A DNA stretch of 6,682 nucleotides, taken from contig JAILAS010000153.1 in NCBI GenBank assembly GCA_024681495.1, forward strand, positions 1 to 6,682. Reading direction: 5' to 3'. Positions 1 to 6,177 of this stretch are shown here, in pieces. Both the position numbers and the translations under genes were made by a program. Positions within the stretch are counted from its first letter, which is position 1. The number at the start of each line of letters is the position of its first letter. The notes beneath the pieces were generated by a model. The model was not told where the DNA came from and made no database searches. It was given only the letters and a program-made list of their open reading frames with translations. The stretch comes from Eubacterium sp. (GTDB lineage Bacteria > Bacillota > Clostridia > Lachnospirales > Lachnospiraceae).

Positions 1-615
1 CCCTATCCCAGGATGGTCAAGGAGTTCCAGAGCGTGATTTCCAAAGAGGCGAAGGTCCAGCATAACGAGGCCGAGGGACGTCTCCCCGACGTGGTAATGG
101 CATGCGTGGGCGGCGGCTCGAACTCCATTGGAATGTTCGCCGACTTCATCGACGAGGAGGGTGTGGAGCTCATTGGAGTCGAGGCGGCAGGAAAGGGGCT
201 TGAGACCAGAGAGCATGCGGCCGCATTGGCGGGCCAAAAGGGCCAGCCGGGCGTGCTCCACGGAATGAAGTCCTATCTGCTCCAGGATCCGGCCGGCAAT
301 ATCGAGCTCGCACACTCCATATCCGCGGGACTCGACTATCCCGGAGTGGGACCCGAGCACTCGTACCTGAGGGACTCCGGAAGGGCCACCTACGTGGGAA
401 TCACAGACGAGGAGGCCATGGACGCGCTGATGGAGTTATGTAAACTAGAAGGAATCATCCCCGCCATCGAGAGCGCACACGCCGTGGCATACGCGAAGAA
501 GAAGGCGGCCACCATGAACATGGATCAGACCATGATTATCTGCCTCTCAGGACGAGGAGATAAGGACGTTAATACCATCGCTGATTACATTGCGGGAAAG
601 GGGTATCTGAACTAA
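1..615 (+). CDS. trpB: Tryptophan synthase beta subunit, C-terminal half (5' end outside window)
   Basis: TrpB condenses indole with L-serine to give L-tryptophan, using PLP, in the cytosolic alpha2-beta2 complex with TrpA. The frame is open from base 1 (PYPRMVKEFQS), which matches the family motif GPHPYP; the ATG at base 13 is internal, not a start. About 204 residues are present of a family length near 395, so the N-terminal half and the PLP-binding lysine lie upstream of the window. Visible motifs are the PLP-phosphate loop GGGSNSIGMF (bases 109-138), the GPEHSYL segment (about 352-369), and SGRGDKD near the C-terminus (about 547-567), whose serine contacts the PLP pyridine nitrogen in characterised TrpBs. 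The frame is intact and ends with TAA at 613-615, sharing its last A with the trpA start codon. Identity is very secure. The rest of the trp operon is presumably upstream but cannot be seen. Confidence 0.97.
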   Translation, partial: PYPRMVKEFQSVISKEAKVQHNEAEGRLPDVVMACVGGGSNSIGMFADFIDEEGVELIGVEAAGKGLETREHAAALAGQKGQPGVLHGMKSYLLQDPAGNIELAHSISAGLDYPGVGPEHSYLRDSGRATYVGITDEEAMDALMELCKLEGIIPAIESAHAVAYAKKKAATMNMDQTMIICLSGRGDKDVNTIADYIAGKGYLN

Positions 616-1406
616 TGAACAGGATAGAACAGAGAATGCAGGAACTTTCGGCCAAAGGAGAGAAGGCCTTTATCACATATCAGACCGCGGGACTTCCCGA
701 TATGGGCAGGTGCGTGGAGGTCATGAAGGCTATCGAAGAGGCCGGTGTGGATGTCATCGAGCTGGGCGTTCCCTTTTCGGATCCCATCGCTGACGGACCG
801 GTCATCCAGGACGCGTCCTTCAGGTCGATTCAGAAGGGAACCACCCTGGTTTCCACCTTTGAGGCCGTGGAAAAGGCCAGGGGCGAGGGGCTTAACGTCC
901 CCATCATCTTCATGCTCTACTATAACACTGTCATGTACTACGGAGTGGAGAAGTTCGTGGAGCGCTGCCGCGAGGTGGGCGTGGATGGAATCATCATTCC
1001 CGACCTTCCCTTGGAGGAGCAGGGTGAGATAAAGGGTTACCTTGAGGGCGCCGATTCGCCCATTATGATAGAGCTCGTATCCCCGGTTTCGGCGGAGAGA
1101 ATCCCGAAAATCGTAAAGGGCGCAAAGGGCTTCATCTACTGCGTGTCCGCCATGGGCGTGACCGGACAGTCCGGAAGCTTTTACGGCACCATAAATCAGT
1201 ACCTTCAGGACGTGAAGGATGCGGCGGATATCCCTGTCATGATGGGATTCGGAATCCGCACTGCGGAGGATATTGCACCCATGAAGGGCATTATCGACGG
1301 CGCCATCGTCGGCAGTCACTTCATAAATATAATGGAGGAGAGCGCATATGACGTCAATGTGGCCCGCGACTACGTATCCACCTTCAAGAAGGAGATGAAC
1401 GCATAG
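615..1406 (+). CDS. trpA: Tryptophan synthase alpha subunit
   Basis: TrpA cleaves indole-3-glycerol phosphate to indole and glyceraldehyde-3-phosphate and channels the indole to TrpB. The 263-aa product has the usual TIM-barrel length. Catalytic residues fall at the canonical numbers: Glu49 in ELGVPFSDP, Asp60 in IADGP and Tyr175 in GFIYCVS. MGVTG (180-184) and GFGIRTAED supply loop and phosphate-binding segments. The usual C-terminal GSAIV motif reads GSHFIN here, a mild variation. The start is the ATG of TAATG, overlapping the trpB stop by one base, which fits coupled translation and equal production of the two subunits. A Shine-Dalgarno-like AAAGGGG (597-603) lies inside the end of trpB, 11 bases before the ATG. 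Arg codons are AGG 4, AGA 2, CGC 4 and CGT 0, unlike the next gene. It is the last gene of its operon, since a terminator follows. Confidence 0.98.
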   Translation: MNRIEQRMQELSAKGEKAFITYQTAGLPDMGRCVEVMKAIEEAGVDVIELGVPFSDPIADGPVIQDASFRSIQKGTTLVSTFEAVEKARGEGLNVPIIFMLYYNTVMYYGVEKFVERCREVGVDGIIIPDLPLEEQGEIKGYLEGADSPIMIELVSPVSAERIPKIVKGAKGFIYCVSAMGVTGQSGSFYGTINQYLQDVKDAADIPVMMGFGIRTAEDIAPMKGIIDGAIVGSHFINIMEESAYDVNVARDYVSTFKKEMNA

Positions 1407-1446
1407 ATTTTACGAGGCCGCTGACCTGGAAACGGCGAGATTTCAG

Positions 1447-1477
1447 CCCCTGCCGGGTACCGGCGGGGGATTTTTTT
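1447..1477 (+). terminator. Intrinsic terminator of the trp operon
   Basis: The arms CCCCTGCCG (1447-1455) and CGGCGGGGG (1461-1469) pair over 9 bp with one G-U wobble. The loop is GGTAC. An A and then seven T follow (1471-1477). It lies 41 bases after the trpA stop and separates trp from the downstream BKACE gene. Confidence 0.93.
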
Positions 1478-1494
1478 ATCGCCCATAAAAAGAG

Positions 1495-1523
1495 TGGAAA
1501 CATTTTGATAATGGTGTTATAAT
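1495..1523 (+). promoter_or_regulatory. Extended -10 sigma-A type promoter for the BKACE gene
   Basis: A perfect TATAAT (1518-1523) is preceded by TG-T (1515-1517), an extended -10 element. A -35-like TGGAAA (1495-1500, 4/6 match to TTGACA) lies 17 bp upstream. Transcription should begin near 1530, giving a leader of about 85 nt. TTGATA at 1505-1510 looks more like a -35 box, but it would leave only a 7-bp spacer. Confidence 0.8.
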
Positions 1524-1530
1524 TACGGCA

Positions 1531-1606
1531 GTCGGCTTACGTCGATGTTATTTGTAGAAACGCGGCCACCCCCGGCCGCCGTCATTATTATCATTTATAT
1601 AAGGAG
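1531..1606 (+). promoter_or_regulatory. Structured 5' leader of the BKACE gene with a GC hairpin, and its RBS
   Basis: GCGGCC (1562-1567) and GGCCGC (1574-1579) form a perfect 6-bp all-GC stem with loop ACCCCC. A weaker stem, TCGGC (1532-1536) with GTCGA (1541-1545), precedes it. No T-run follows either stem, so they do not look like terminators. A U/A-rich unpaired stretch (1583-1600) then leads to AAGGAG (1601-1606), 9 bases before the ATG. A strong leader hairpin before an open RBS could stabilise the mRNA or be a control element. No known riboswitch class or leader peptide was recognised. Confidence 0.5.
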
Positions 1607-1615
1607 ATATTACAA

Positions 1616-2623
1616 ATGGCAAAGAGAATCGTTACAGTAGCACTTACCGGCGCCGTTACTCCTCACGGATACGACGTTCCTGAGACCCCCGAGCAGATCG
1701 CTGACTGCGCTTATGAATGTTGGAAGGCCGGAGCATCCGTTGCTCACCTTCACATGCGCGACGATGAGGGCGCAGGCGTTATGGATCCCGTGAGATTCTA
1801 TCAGACTATTAAGATCCTTCGCACCAAGTATCCCGATTGCGATATCATCGTAAACTGCACCTCCTCAGGTGATAACCGTGTTTCCGATGATTCACCCTAC
1901 GGAAATAACATCAGAAGACTTCATCATAAGATCGTACCCGGTATCGAGATGGGTACCTTCGACGCAGGTTCCTTCAACTGGGGAATCCCCGGAGGAATCT
2001 TCTCCAACTCACCTACCTTCCTTACTGATGCAGGTATGCTCTATCAGGAGAGGAACATCAAGCCCGAGTTCGAGGTATTTGATCTCAGCATGATTCGTGC
2101 CGTAGGCGTTTATTGGAAGAAGGGAATCGTTAAGGCTCCCCTTCACTTCCAGTTCTGCCTCGGTGTTGTAGGTGGTATGGATGCTACTCCCCGTTCCGTA
2201 CAGATGATGGTTGAGGAGGTTGAGCACCTTCAGGCTGAGGGTAACCTTCCCAAGGAAGTAACCTGGTCCGGATTCGGTATCGGTAAGGGACATCTTCCCG
2301 TTATGTACGCCTGCCTCGCAAACGGCGGCCACATCCGTGTAGGTATGGAGGATAATGTCGTTTACGGTAAGGACAAGGACGGCAATAAGATTCTCGCTAA
2401 TAACCTCATGCTCGTTCAGCGTGCTGTTCGCGCTATCGAGGCGTACGGCGATGAGCCCGCTACCGGCGCTGAGGCTCGTGAGATGTTCAATCTTGCTCCT
2501 CTTGACATGGACGCTACCGTTAAGGCACTCGAGGGTATCACCATCGAGGAGATTGAGCAGGCTAAGGAAGACTGCAAGAAGGAGTTCGGTTCGACCTATA
2601 AGAACGAGAAGGGCATGGGCTGA
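1616..2623 (+). CDS. BKACE-family (DUF849) beta-keto acid cleavage enzyme
   Basis: Enzymes of this family join a beta-keto acid with acetyl-CoA to give acetoacetate and a new acyl-CoA. The founder, Kce, acts on 3-keto-5-aminohexanoate in lysine fermentation. The 335-aa cytosolic product has the family signatures: TPEQIA (24-29), the metal-binding pair AHLHMRD with His44 and His46, HFQFCLGVVGGM (177-188), SGFGIGKGHLP (218-228), and GGHIRVGMEDN with Glu245 as the likely third metal ligand. It is longer than Kce (about 275 aa), with extra sequence around residues 84-110, 125-145 and the C-terminus. The position I align with Kce Glu14 is Val14, so the substrate may differ. No kamA, kamDE, kdd or kal is visible, so lysine fermentation cannot be assumed. 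The gene is monocistronic, with its own promoter and terminator. CGT is the commonest Arg codon (6 of 14) and tandem stops TGA-TAG end it, which suggests strong expression. The family is sure; the substrate is not. Confidence 0.92.
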   Translation: MAKRIVTVALTGAVTPHGYDVPETPEQIADCAYECWKAGASVAHLHMRDDEGAGVMDPVRFYQTIKILRTKYPDCDIIVNCTSSGDNRVSDDSPYGNNIRRLHHKIVPGIEMGTFDAGSFNWGIPGGIFSNSPTFLTDAGMLYQERNIKPEFEVFDLSMIRAVGVYWKKGIVKAPLHFQFCLGVVGGMDATPRSVQMMVEEVEHLQAEGNLPKEVTWSGFGIGKGHLPVMYACLANGGHIRVGMEDNVVYGKDKDGNKILANNLMLVQRAVRAIEAYGDEPATGAEAREMFNLAPLDMDATVKALEGITIEEIEQAKEDCKKEFGSTYKNEKGMG

Positions 2624-2648
2624 TAGTCCGTTAACTGATTTGAATGCT

Positions 2649-2680
2649 AAACCGGAAGGGATTTCCCTTCCGGTTTTTTT
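2649..2680 (+). terminator. Intrinsic terminator of the BKACE gene
   Basis: AAACCGGAAGGG-type arms pair perfectly: ACCGGAAGGG (2651-2660) with CCCTTCCGGT (2665-2674). The stem extends by two A-T pairs to 12 bp, the loop is ATTT, and the U-tract is 2674-2680. It starts 25 bases after the stop codon. Confidence 0.95.
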
Positions 2681-2722
2681 GTGCTAAAAAAATTTAAAAG
2701 TGTGTCTCTTTTGTAGCGCTTT

Positions 2723-2770
2723 CATAACCTTTTTGTGTCCTTCCATAACTTATAGTAATGCATATATAAC
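2723..2770 (+). promoter_or_regulatory. Phased direct repeats and probable promoter region of the large secreted gene
   Basis: CATAAC occurs at 2723-2728 and 2744-2749, and TATAAC at 2765-2770, each start exactly 21 bp after the last (two helical turns). TATAAC is the best -10 candidate, with TCCATA (2742-2747, 3/6) 17 bp upstream. TTCATA (2721-2726) with CATAAC (2744-2749) is a second weak pair, and TATAGT (2751-2756) a third -10. None has a good -35, so the promoter may need an activator. The exact start of transcription cannot be fixed from sequence. Confidence 0.4.
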
Positions 2771-2778
2771 AGAATTTT

Positions 2779-2847
2779 AGGAAAGGCGTCTGTCGCTTTT
2801 AATGGGTTTAGCGAAGAGCCTTCCTGATATTTTTCCAGGAAAGGAGG
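2779..2847 (+). promoter_or_regulatory. Possible two-state leader hairpin that masks the Shine-Dalgarno site
   Basis: CCTTCCTG (2819-2826) can pair with CAGGAAAGG (2836-2844), leaving one bulged A. This covers half of the AGGAGG ribosome site (2842-2847). The same CCTTCCT can pair instead with an identical upstream AGGAAAGG (2779-2786, extended by C2787 to G2818). An inner helix TCGCT (2793-2797) with AGCGA (2810-2814) would support this second fold, which leaves the ribosome site free. The two folds exclude each other. This is sequence-based inference only. Confidence 0.4.
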
Positions 2848-2855
2848 ACGTAACT

Positions 2856-5800
2856 ATGAAGGGTTTGAAAAAAGTTGTTGCAGTTATTATTTCGTTGAGT
2901 ATGGTTCTGTCATTCGGTGGCCTTGGCAAAACGGCTTATGCCAAGACCGGAGTGGACTACAGTGTCGCACGCAGTTACACTGACGATTCGGGAAATGTTT
3001 ACCTGGGCGGCCAGTACATCGAGGTCGGAGTTAGTAAGCATGGCAGTTTTGGAACGTCGGCTTCGCCGGAGGATGATTGGGGATTTCACTCTAAATACGG
3101 CGCGGAGGGCACAAGCTGGTCTAGCTCAGCTAGCAATTTAGGACAATTGGGACTTCTGTCGGACGGCGACGGATGGGATAACGGTGAAGTCCCCTCCAGC
3201 GGAGATTTCTTTATCCCCGGAGGTCCCGAGGAGTGTTGGATATTGTCGTATAAGATAGACGACACCGCCTATAACTTAAGAGTCGCCGATAGACAAGAAG
3301 AAGGCACTGTTTCCGGATGGGAGACCGAGCCTGCCGCGGTAAACACATCTGAAGGAAATACTCTTTCCTGTAAAGTGGAGGGAGTAACCAATGAGGGTGT
3401 TAAGATAACCATGAACTATTCGTTTGGCGTGGATGCATTGGAGTATCTTACTTCTGTTAAAATCACGAACAACGGTACTGCGGAAATAACCGACGTGAGG
3501 TTTGTAAGAAGCTTTGATCCCGATCAGGATCAGTGGACACATGGCACGTATGATACGTATAACAAAGTGGTATGCAACCCTAAGAGCGATGCCCCGGGAT
3601 CGACAAACAATTATGCATTGGTTATTGCCAGAGGTTATTATACGTTAAACGGCGTGTTTTTCTTCTCTCAAGATAACAGGGCGAGAGTATCTCACGGCGT
3701 AGCTTTTTCTCCTAACAGCGCATACAAGGATGGCCTGTGGGATTCGGCTACGGTTACTGAAAAGACATTTTCGGAGGATTCCGATGTGGAGCTTACCGAA
3801 GAGATGGTCAGCGCCTCGTCGTTGAACGGATATACATGTGAGGATAATGCCATTGCTATAACCACGAATTTCGGAACGATGGCAGCAGGCGCTTCTGATT
3901 CTACCGAGTACTACACCAGTCTGTCTCCGGATGTAACAGCGTCGGTGAACCATATAAAGGATGCCTATTCCAGCGCTGAAGTTACGTCTAAGACCATAAC
4001 TTTTTCAGATCTGACCGATGATTTTTATTACGAGCTGGTAGACGCCGATGGTAACGTTTATTCTCTCACCGGCGAGGTCGTGACTGCAGCGGAAGGCTGG
4101 ATAGAGGCCGGTGATGACGGCACTCTGACTTATGTGAACCTGAAGAGCAACACGACCTATACGCTTAAGGCTAAGGCGAAGGATGAATCCGGAGATGTTC
4201 AGGATGCGGGAACGGCCACCACGGCGCTGGATCCTACTGTGGATGCCGACGGAAATACCATCACCCAGGTGGAAAAGAAGGCCGGCGCCACGTGCCTGGA
4301 GTTCAGTGGACTCAACCCGGCATTTGAGTACGCACTCCTGGATGCGTCTGACAATGTGGTCTATGATTACAGTTATCCCACGGAGGGTGTGCTGACATTT
4401 GATGGACTGAGTGCGGATACACCTTATTATCTGGTGGCCAGAAGCGCTGACAACACTAACTCCGATAAGGTGGAGTACCGCACCGCTCACGGCAATCTTG
4501 AATCCTCAGAGGTTTCCGTAATATACGACGTTTCGTCTATCCGCGAATATACGGGAGAGTCCATAACTCAGGCAGTACATATATACGATGGCAAGACGCT
4601 TTTGACAGAAGGCACGGACTACACATTGACGGGCAATACTCAGACCGATGCAGGTAAGTATACAATTACCGTGACAGGCATAGGCGCATATTCCGGATCG
4701 GCTATTACATTAAAATGGGAGATTGTCGACAGCAACGTGACATCTACCGAGGATGGTGTCAGGACCAGTTCTGAGAATCAGAGCGACAGCGTAACTGTAG
4801 CCGATACCTCCGGCGCGGTTTCGTCTCAGGTTAACATGGATGAGACGGTTCCCTACACAGTGATAACCGGTGTTACCCCCGAGCTTGCAGTGTCACTCCT
4901 CAGCGAGACGGAGACTTCGCGGATAGGCGCAGCCAATTCATACGATTTGAATCTGCACCTGGATGTTAGCGAAATGGAAGTGTCGCAGGAGGAAACTACC
5001 CTTATGAATGTCGTATTGCCCACGGGCTCCTCGGATCCGTACTTCTTCGACCTCTCGCTTGTGAAGACTCTGAAGGTAAACGACGGAACCGGTGAGAAGA
5101 CTTATAACTCCAACGTACGCGAGCTCGATACTCCCATAGCCGTTACCATGGAGGTTCCGGAGGGATTTGCGGATGTTCCCGAGAATATGGAGCGTACTTT
5201 TACCGTAGGATACATTCATGACGGAGTGGCTTACACCACGGAGGCGGAGTTCAATGCCACGGCTAAGACATTGAGCTTTGGCGCATATCAGTTCTCCACC
5301 TATTCGATATCCTACGTTGATAAGGAAGCGACAACGAATACCACCGACGACACCGGGACCACCGACGACACCGGGACCACCGACGAGGAAACCGAGGATG
5401 TGAATACCACCGACGACACCGGGACCACCGACGAGGAAACCGTAACAGAGGAGCCCGAGGAGGAAATCGAGGATGTGACTCCCTCCATGGCGGCAGTAAA
5501 AATAGCGCTCAGCTCCAAGATCAAGGTTAAGGCTAAGAAAAAATCGATAGTCTTCAAATGGGGCAAGGTCGATTCGGCCGACGGATATATGGTATATGTT
5601 CAGTATTGCGGTAAGGACTTTAAGAAGAAGGCTACCAAGGTAGTAAGCAGTGATAAGCTGTCCGTAAAAATTAAGAAGATTAACGGTAAGAAGATTAACA
5701 CGAAGAAGGAATTTAAAATTTACGTGGCTGCTTATAAGGTGGTTGACGGAAAGAAGGAAATCATAGGCCGCTCGATCAGGGCGCATGTGGCCGGACACGA

Positions 5801-6089
5801 CTCCGCTGTCAACACCGATCCGAAGGCGCTTAAAATCAAGAGCGGCAAGAGCGTAACCCTCGGCGTAGGCGAGATATCCAAGATTAAGTGTAAGGTCATC
5901 AAGAAGAATAAGCACAAGAGTCATCTTTCCGAGCACCACGCTAACAAACTGAGATTCCGCAGCGGCGACACCTCGGTGGCCACCGTCGACGAATCCGGAA
6001 ATATAACGGCTGTAAGCGCAGGGACCTGCACCATATACGTATTTACCATAAACGCCATGTGCAAGAAGGTGACTGTGACTGTACAATAA
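2856..6089 (+). CDS. Large secreted multi-domain surface protein (FN3/MBG/Big_2-like, Lys-rich C-terminus)
   Basis: The start at 2856 has a strong AGGAGG 8 bases upstream and begins a classical signal peptide (1-29, cut after AYA). An in-frame ATG at 2802 lacks an RBS and would bury the signal. The 1077-aa product contains, in order: an unrecognised beta-rich region (30 to about 360) with LGLLSDGDGW (98-107), SGDFFIPGGPEECW (115-128) and RSFDPDQDQW (218-227); two related FN3-like repeats (about 380-462 and 467-545); an MBG-like Ig domain (about 549-627); a stalk domain ending FSTYSISYVDK (about 628-823); a 53-aa linker (824-876) with 22 Asp/Glu and no Lys/Arg; and a basic tail (877-1077) with about 40 Lys, made of an FN3-like and a Big_2-like domain (GDTSVATVDESGNITAVSAG). 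No LPXTG, SLH, lipobox or C-terminal membrane anchor is present. It may hold to the wall through the basic tail, or be released. Its role is unknown; adhesin, matrix or glycan-binding protein are possibilities. Confidence 0.9.
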   Translation: MKGLKKVVAVIISLSMVLSFGGLGKTAYAKTGVDYSVARSYTDDSGNVYLGGQYIEVGVSKHGSFGTSASPEDDWGFHSKYGAEGTSWSSSASNLGQLGLLSDGDGWDNGEVPSSGDFFIPGGPEECWILSYKIDDTAYNLRVADRQEEGTVSGWETEPAAVNTSEGNTLSCKVEGVTNEGVKITMNYSFGVDALEYLTSVKITNNGTAEITDVRFVRSFDPDQDQWTHGTYDTYNKVVCNPKSDAPGSTNNYALVIARGYYTLNGVFFFSQDNRARVSHGVAFSPNSAYKDGLWDSATVTEKTFSEDSDVELTEEMVSASSLNGYTCEDNAIAITTNFGTMAAGASDSTEYYTSLSPDVTASVNHIKDAYSSAEVTSKTITFSDLTDDFYYELVDADGNVYSLTGEVVTAAEGWIEAGDDGTLTYVNLKSNTTYTLKAKAKDESGDVQDAGTATTALDPTVDADGNTITQVEKKAGATCLEFSGLNPAFEYALLDASDNVVYDYSYPTEGVLTFDGLSADTPYYLVARSADNTNSDKVEYRTAHGNLESSEVSVIYDVSSIREYTGESITQAVHIYDGKTLLTEGTDYTLTGNTQTDAGKYTITVTGIGAYSGSAITLKWEIVDSNVTSTEDGVRTSSENQSDSVTVADTSGAVSSQVNMDETVPYTVITGVTPELAVSLLSETETSRIGAANSYDLNLHLDVSEMEVSQEETTLMNVVLPTGSSDPYFFDLSLVKTLKVNDGTGEKTYNSNVRELDTPIAVTMEVPEGFADVPENMERTFTVGYIHDGVAYTTEAEFNATAKTLSFGAYQFSTYSISYVDKEATTNTTDDTGTTDDTGTTDEETEDVNTTDDTGTTDEETVTEEPEEEIEDVTPSMAAVKIALSSKIKVKAKKKSIVFKWGKVDSADGYMVYVQYCGKDFKKKATKVVSSDKLSVKIKKINGKKINTKKEFKIYVAAYKVVDGKKEIIGRSIRAHVAGHDSAVNTDPKALKIKSGKSVTLGVGEISKIKCKVIKKNKHKSHLSEHHANKLRFRSGDTSVATVDESGNITAVSAGTCTIYVFTINAMCKKVTVTVQ
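5340..5441 (+). repeat. In-frame 18-bp minisatellite encoding the acidic TTDDTG/TTDEET linker
   Basis: The unit ACCACCGACGACACCGGG (TTDDTG) occurs at 5340-5357, 5358-5375 and 5406-5423, identical each time. A variant ending GAGGAAACC (TTDEET) occurs at 5376-5393 and 5424-5441. The 36-bp pair at 5358-5393 recurs exactly at 5406-5441, separated by 12 bp coding EDVN. All units are multiples of three bases, so copy changes would keep the frame. Confidence 0.95.
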
Positions 6090-6132
6090 TTGTTTCTATA
6101 CATTGGTAACAACTGTATTAAACCCTTTAAAT

Positions 6133-6165
6133 GGCCCCCGGCGGATGTAATGTCTGCCGGGGGCC
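6133..6165 (+). terminator. Long GC-rich hairpin after the secreted gene, lacking a U-tract
   Basis: GGCCCCCGGCGGA (6133-6145) pairs with TCTGCCGGGGGCC (6153-6165) over 13 bp with one G-U wobble; the loop is TGTAATG. It stands 43 bases past the stop codon. The bases after it are GCTACGTAAAGG, with no T-run on either strand, so it is not a standard intrinsic terminator. It could block 3' exonucleases, act with Rho or pausing, or terminate weakly. Confidence 0.5.
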
Positions 6166-6177
6166 GCTACGTAAAGG

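Noticed and set aside
612..1319. 235-aa open frame on the minus strand
   Set aside because: It is antisense to trpA, whose catalytic residues are all in place on the + strand; no recognisable protein features.
1407..1446. Small GCCG/CGGC stem just after trpA
   Set aside because: A 4-bp stem with a 12-base loop is too weak to support; the terminator that follows explains the region.
1525..1582. Helix ACGGC (1525-1529) with GCCGT (1578-1582) closing a three-way junction, riboswitch-like
   Set aside because: The 5' arm lies upstream of the predicted transcription start near 1530, and the 3' arm competes with the stronger GCGGCC/GGCCGC stem.
2721..2770. LytTR-type binding sites (direct repeats about 21 bp apart)
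   Set aside because: The reverse complement GTTATG does not fit the LytTR core as I remember it, so only the spacing agrees.
2802..2855. Upstream in-frame ATG as the start of the secreted protein
   Set aside because: It has no properly spaced RBS and would put 18 residues before the signal peptide, whereas the ATG at 2856 has AGGAGG at 8 bases.
4938..6086. 382-aa open frame on the minus strand
   Set aside because: It lies wholly inside the large secreted gene, antisense to well-formed FN3/Big_2-like domains and the linker repeat. It has no RBS or family motif and is a by-product of codon bias.
5484..6089. Sortase or SLH anchoring at the C-terminus of the secreted protein
   Set aside because: The protein ends in a Big_2-like strand (KKVTVTVQ). 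There is no LPXTG-like motif, hydrophobic segment with basic tail, or SLH repeat.
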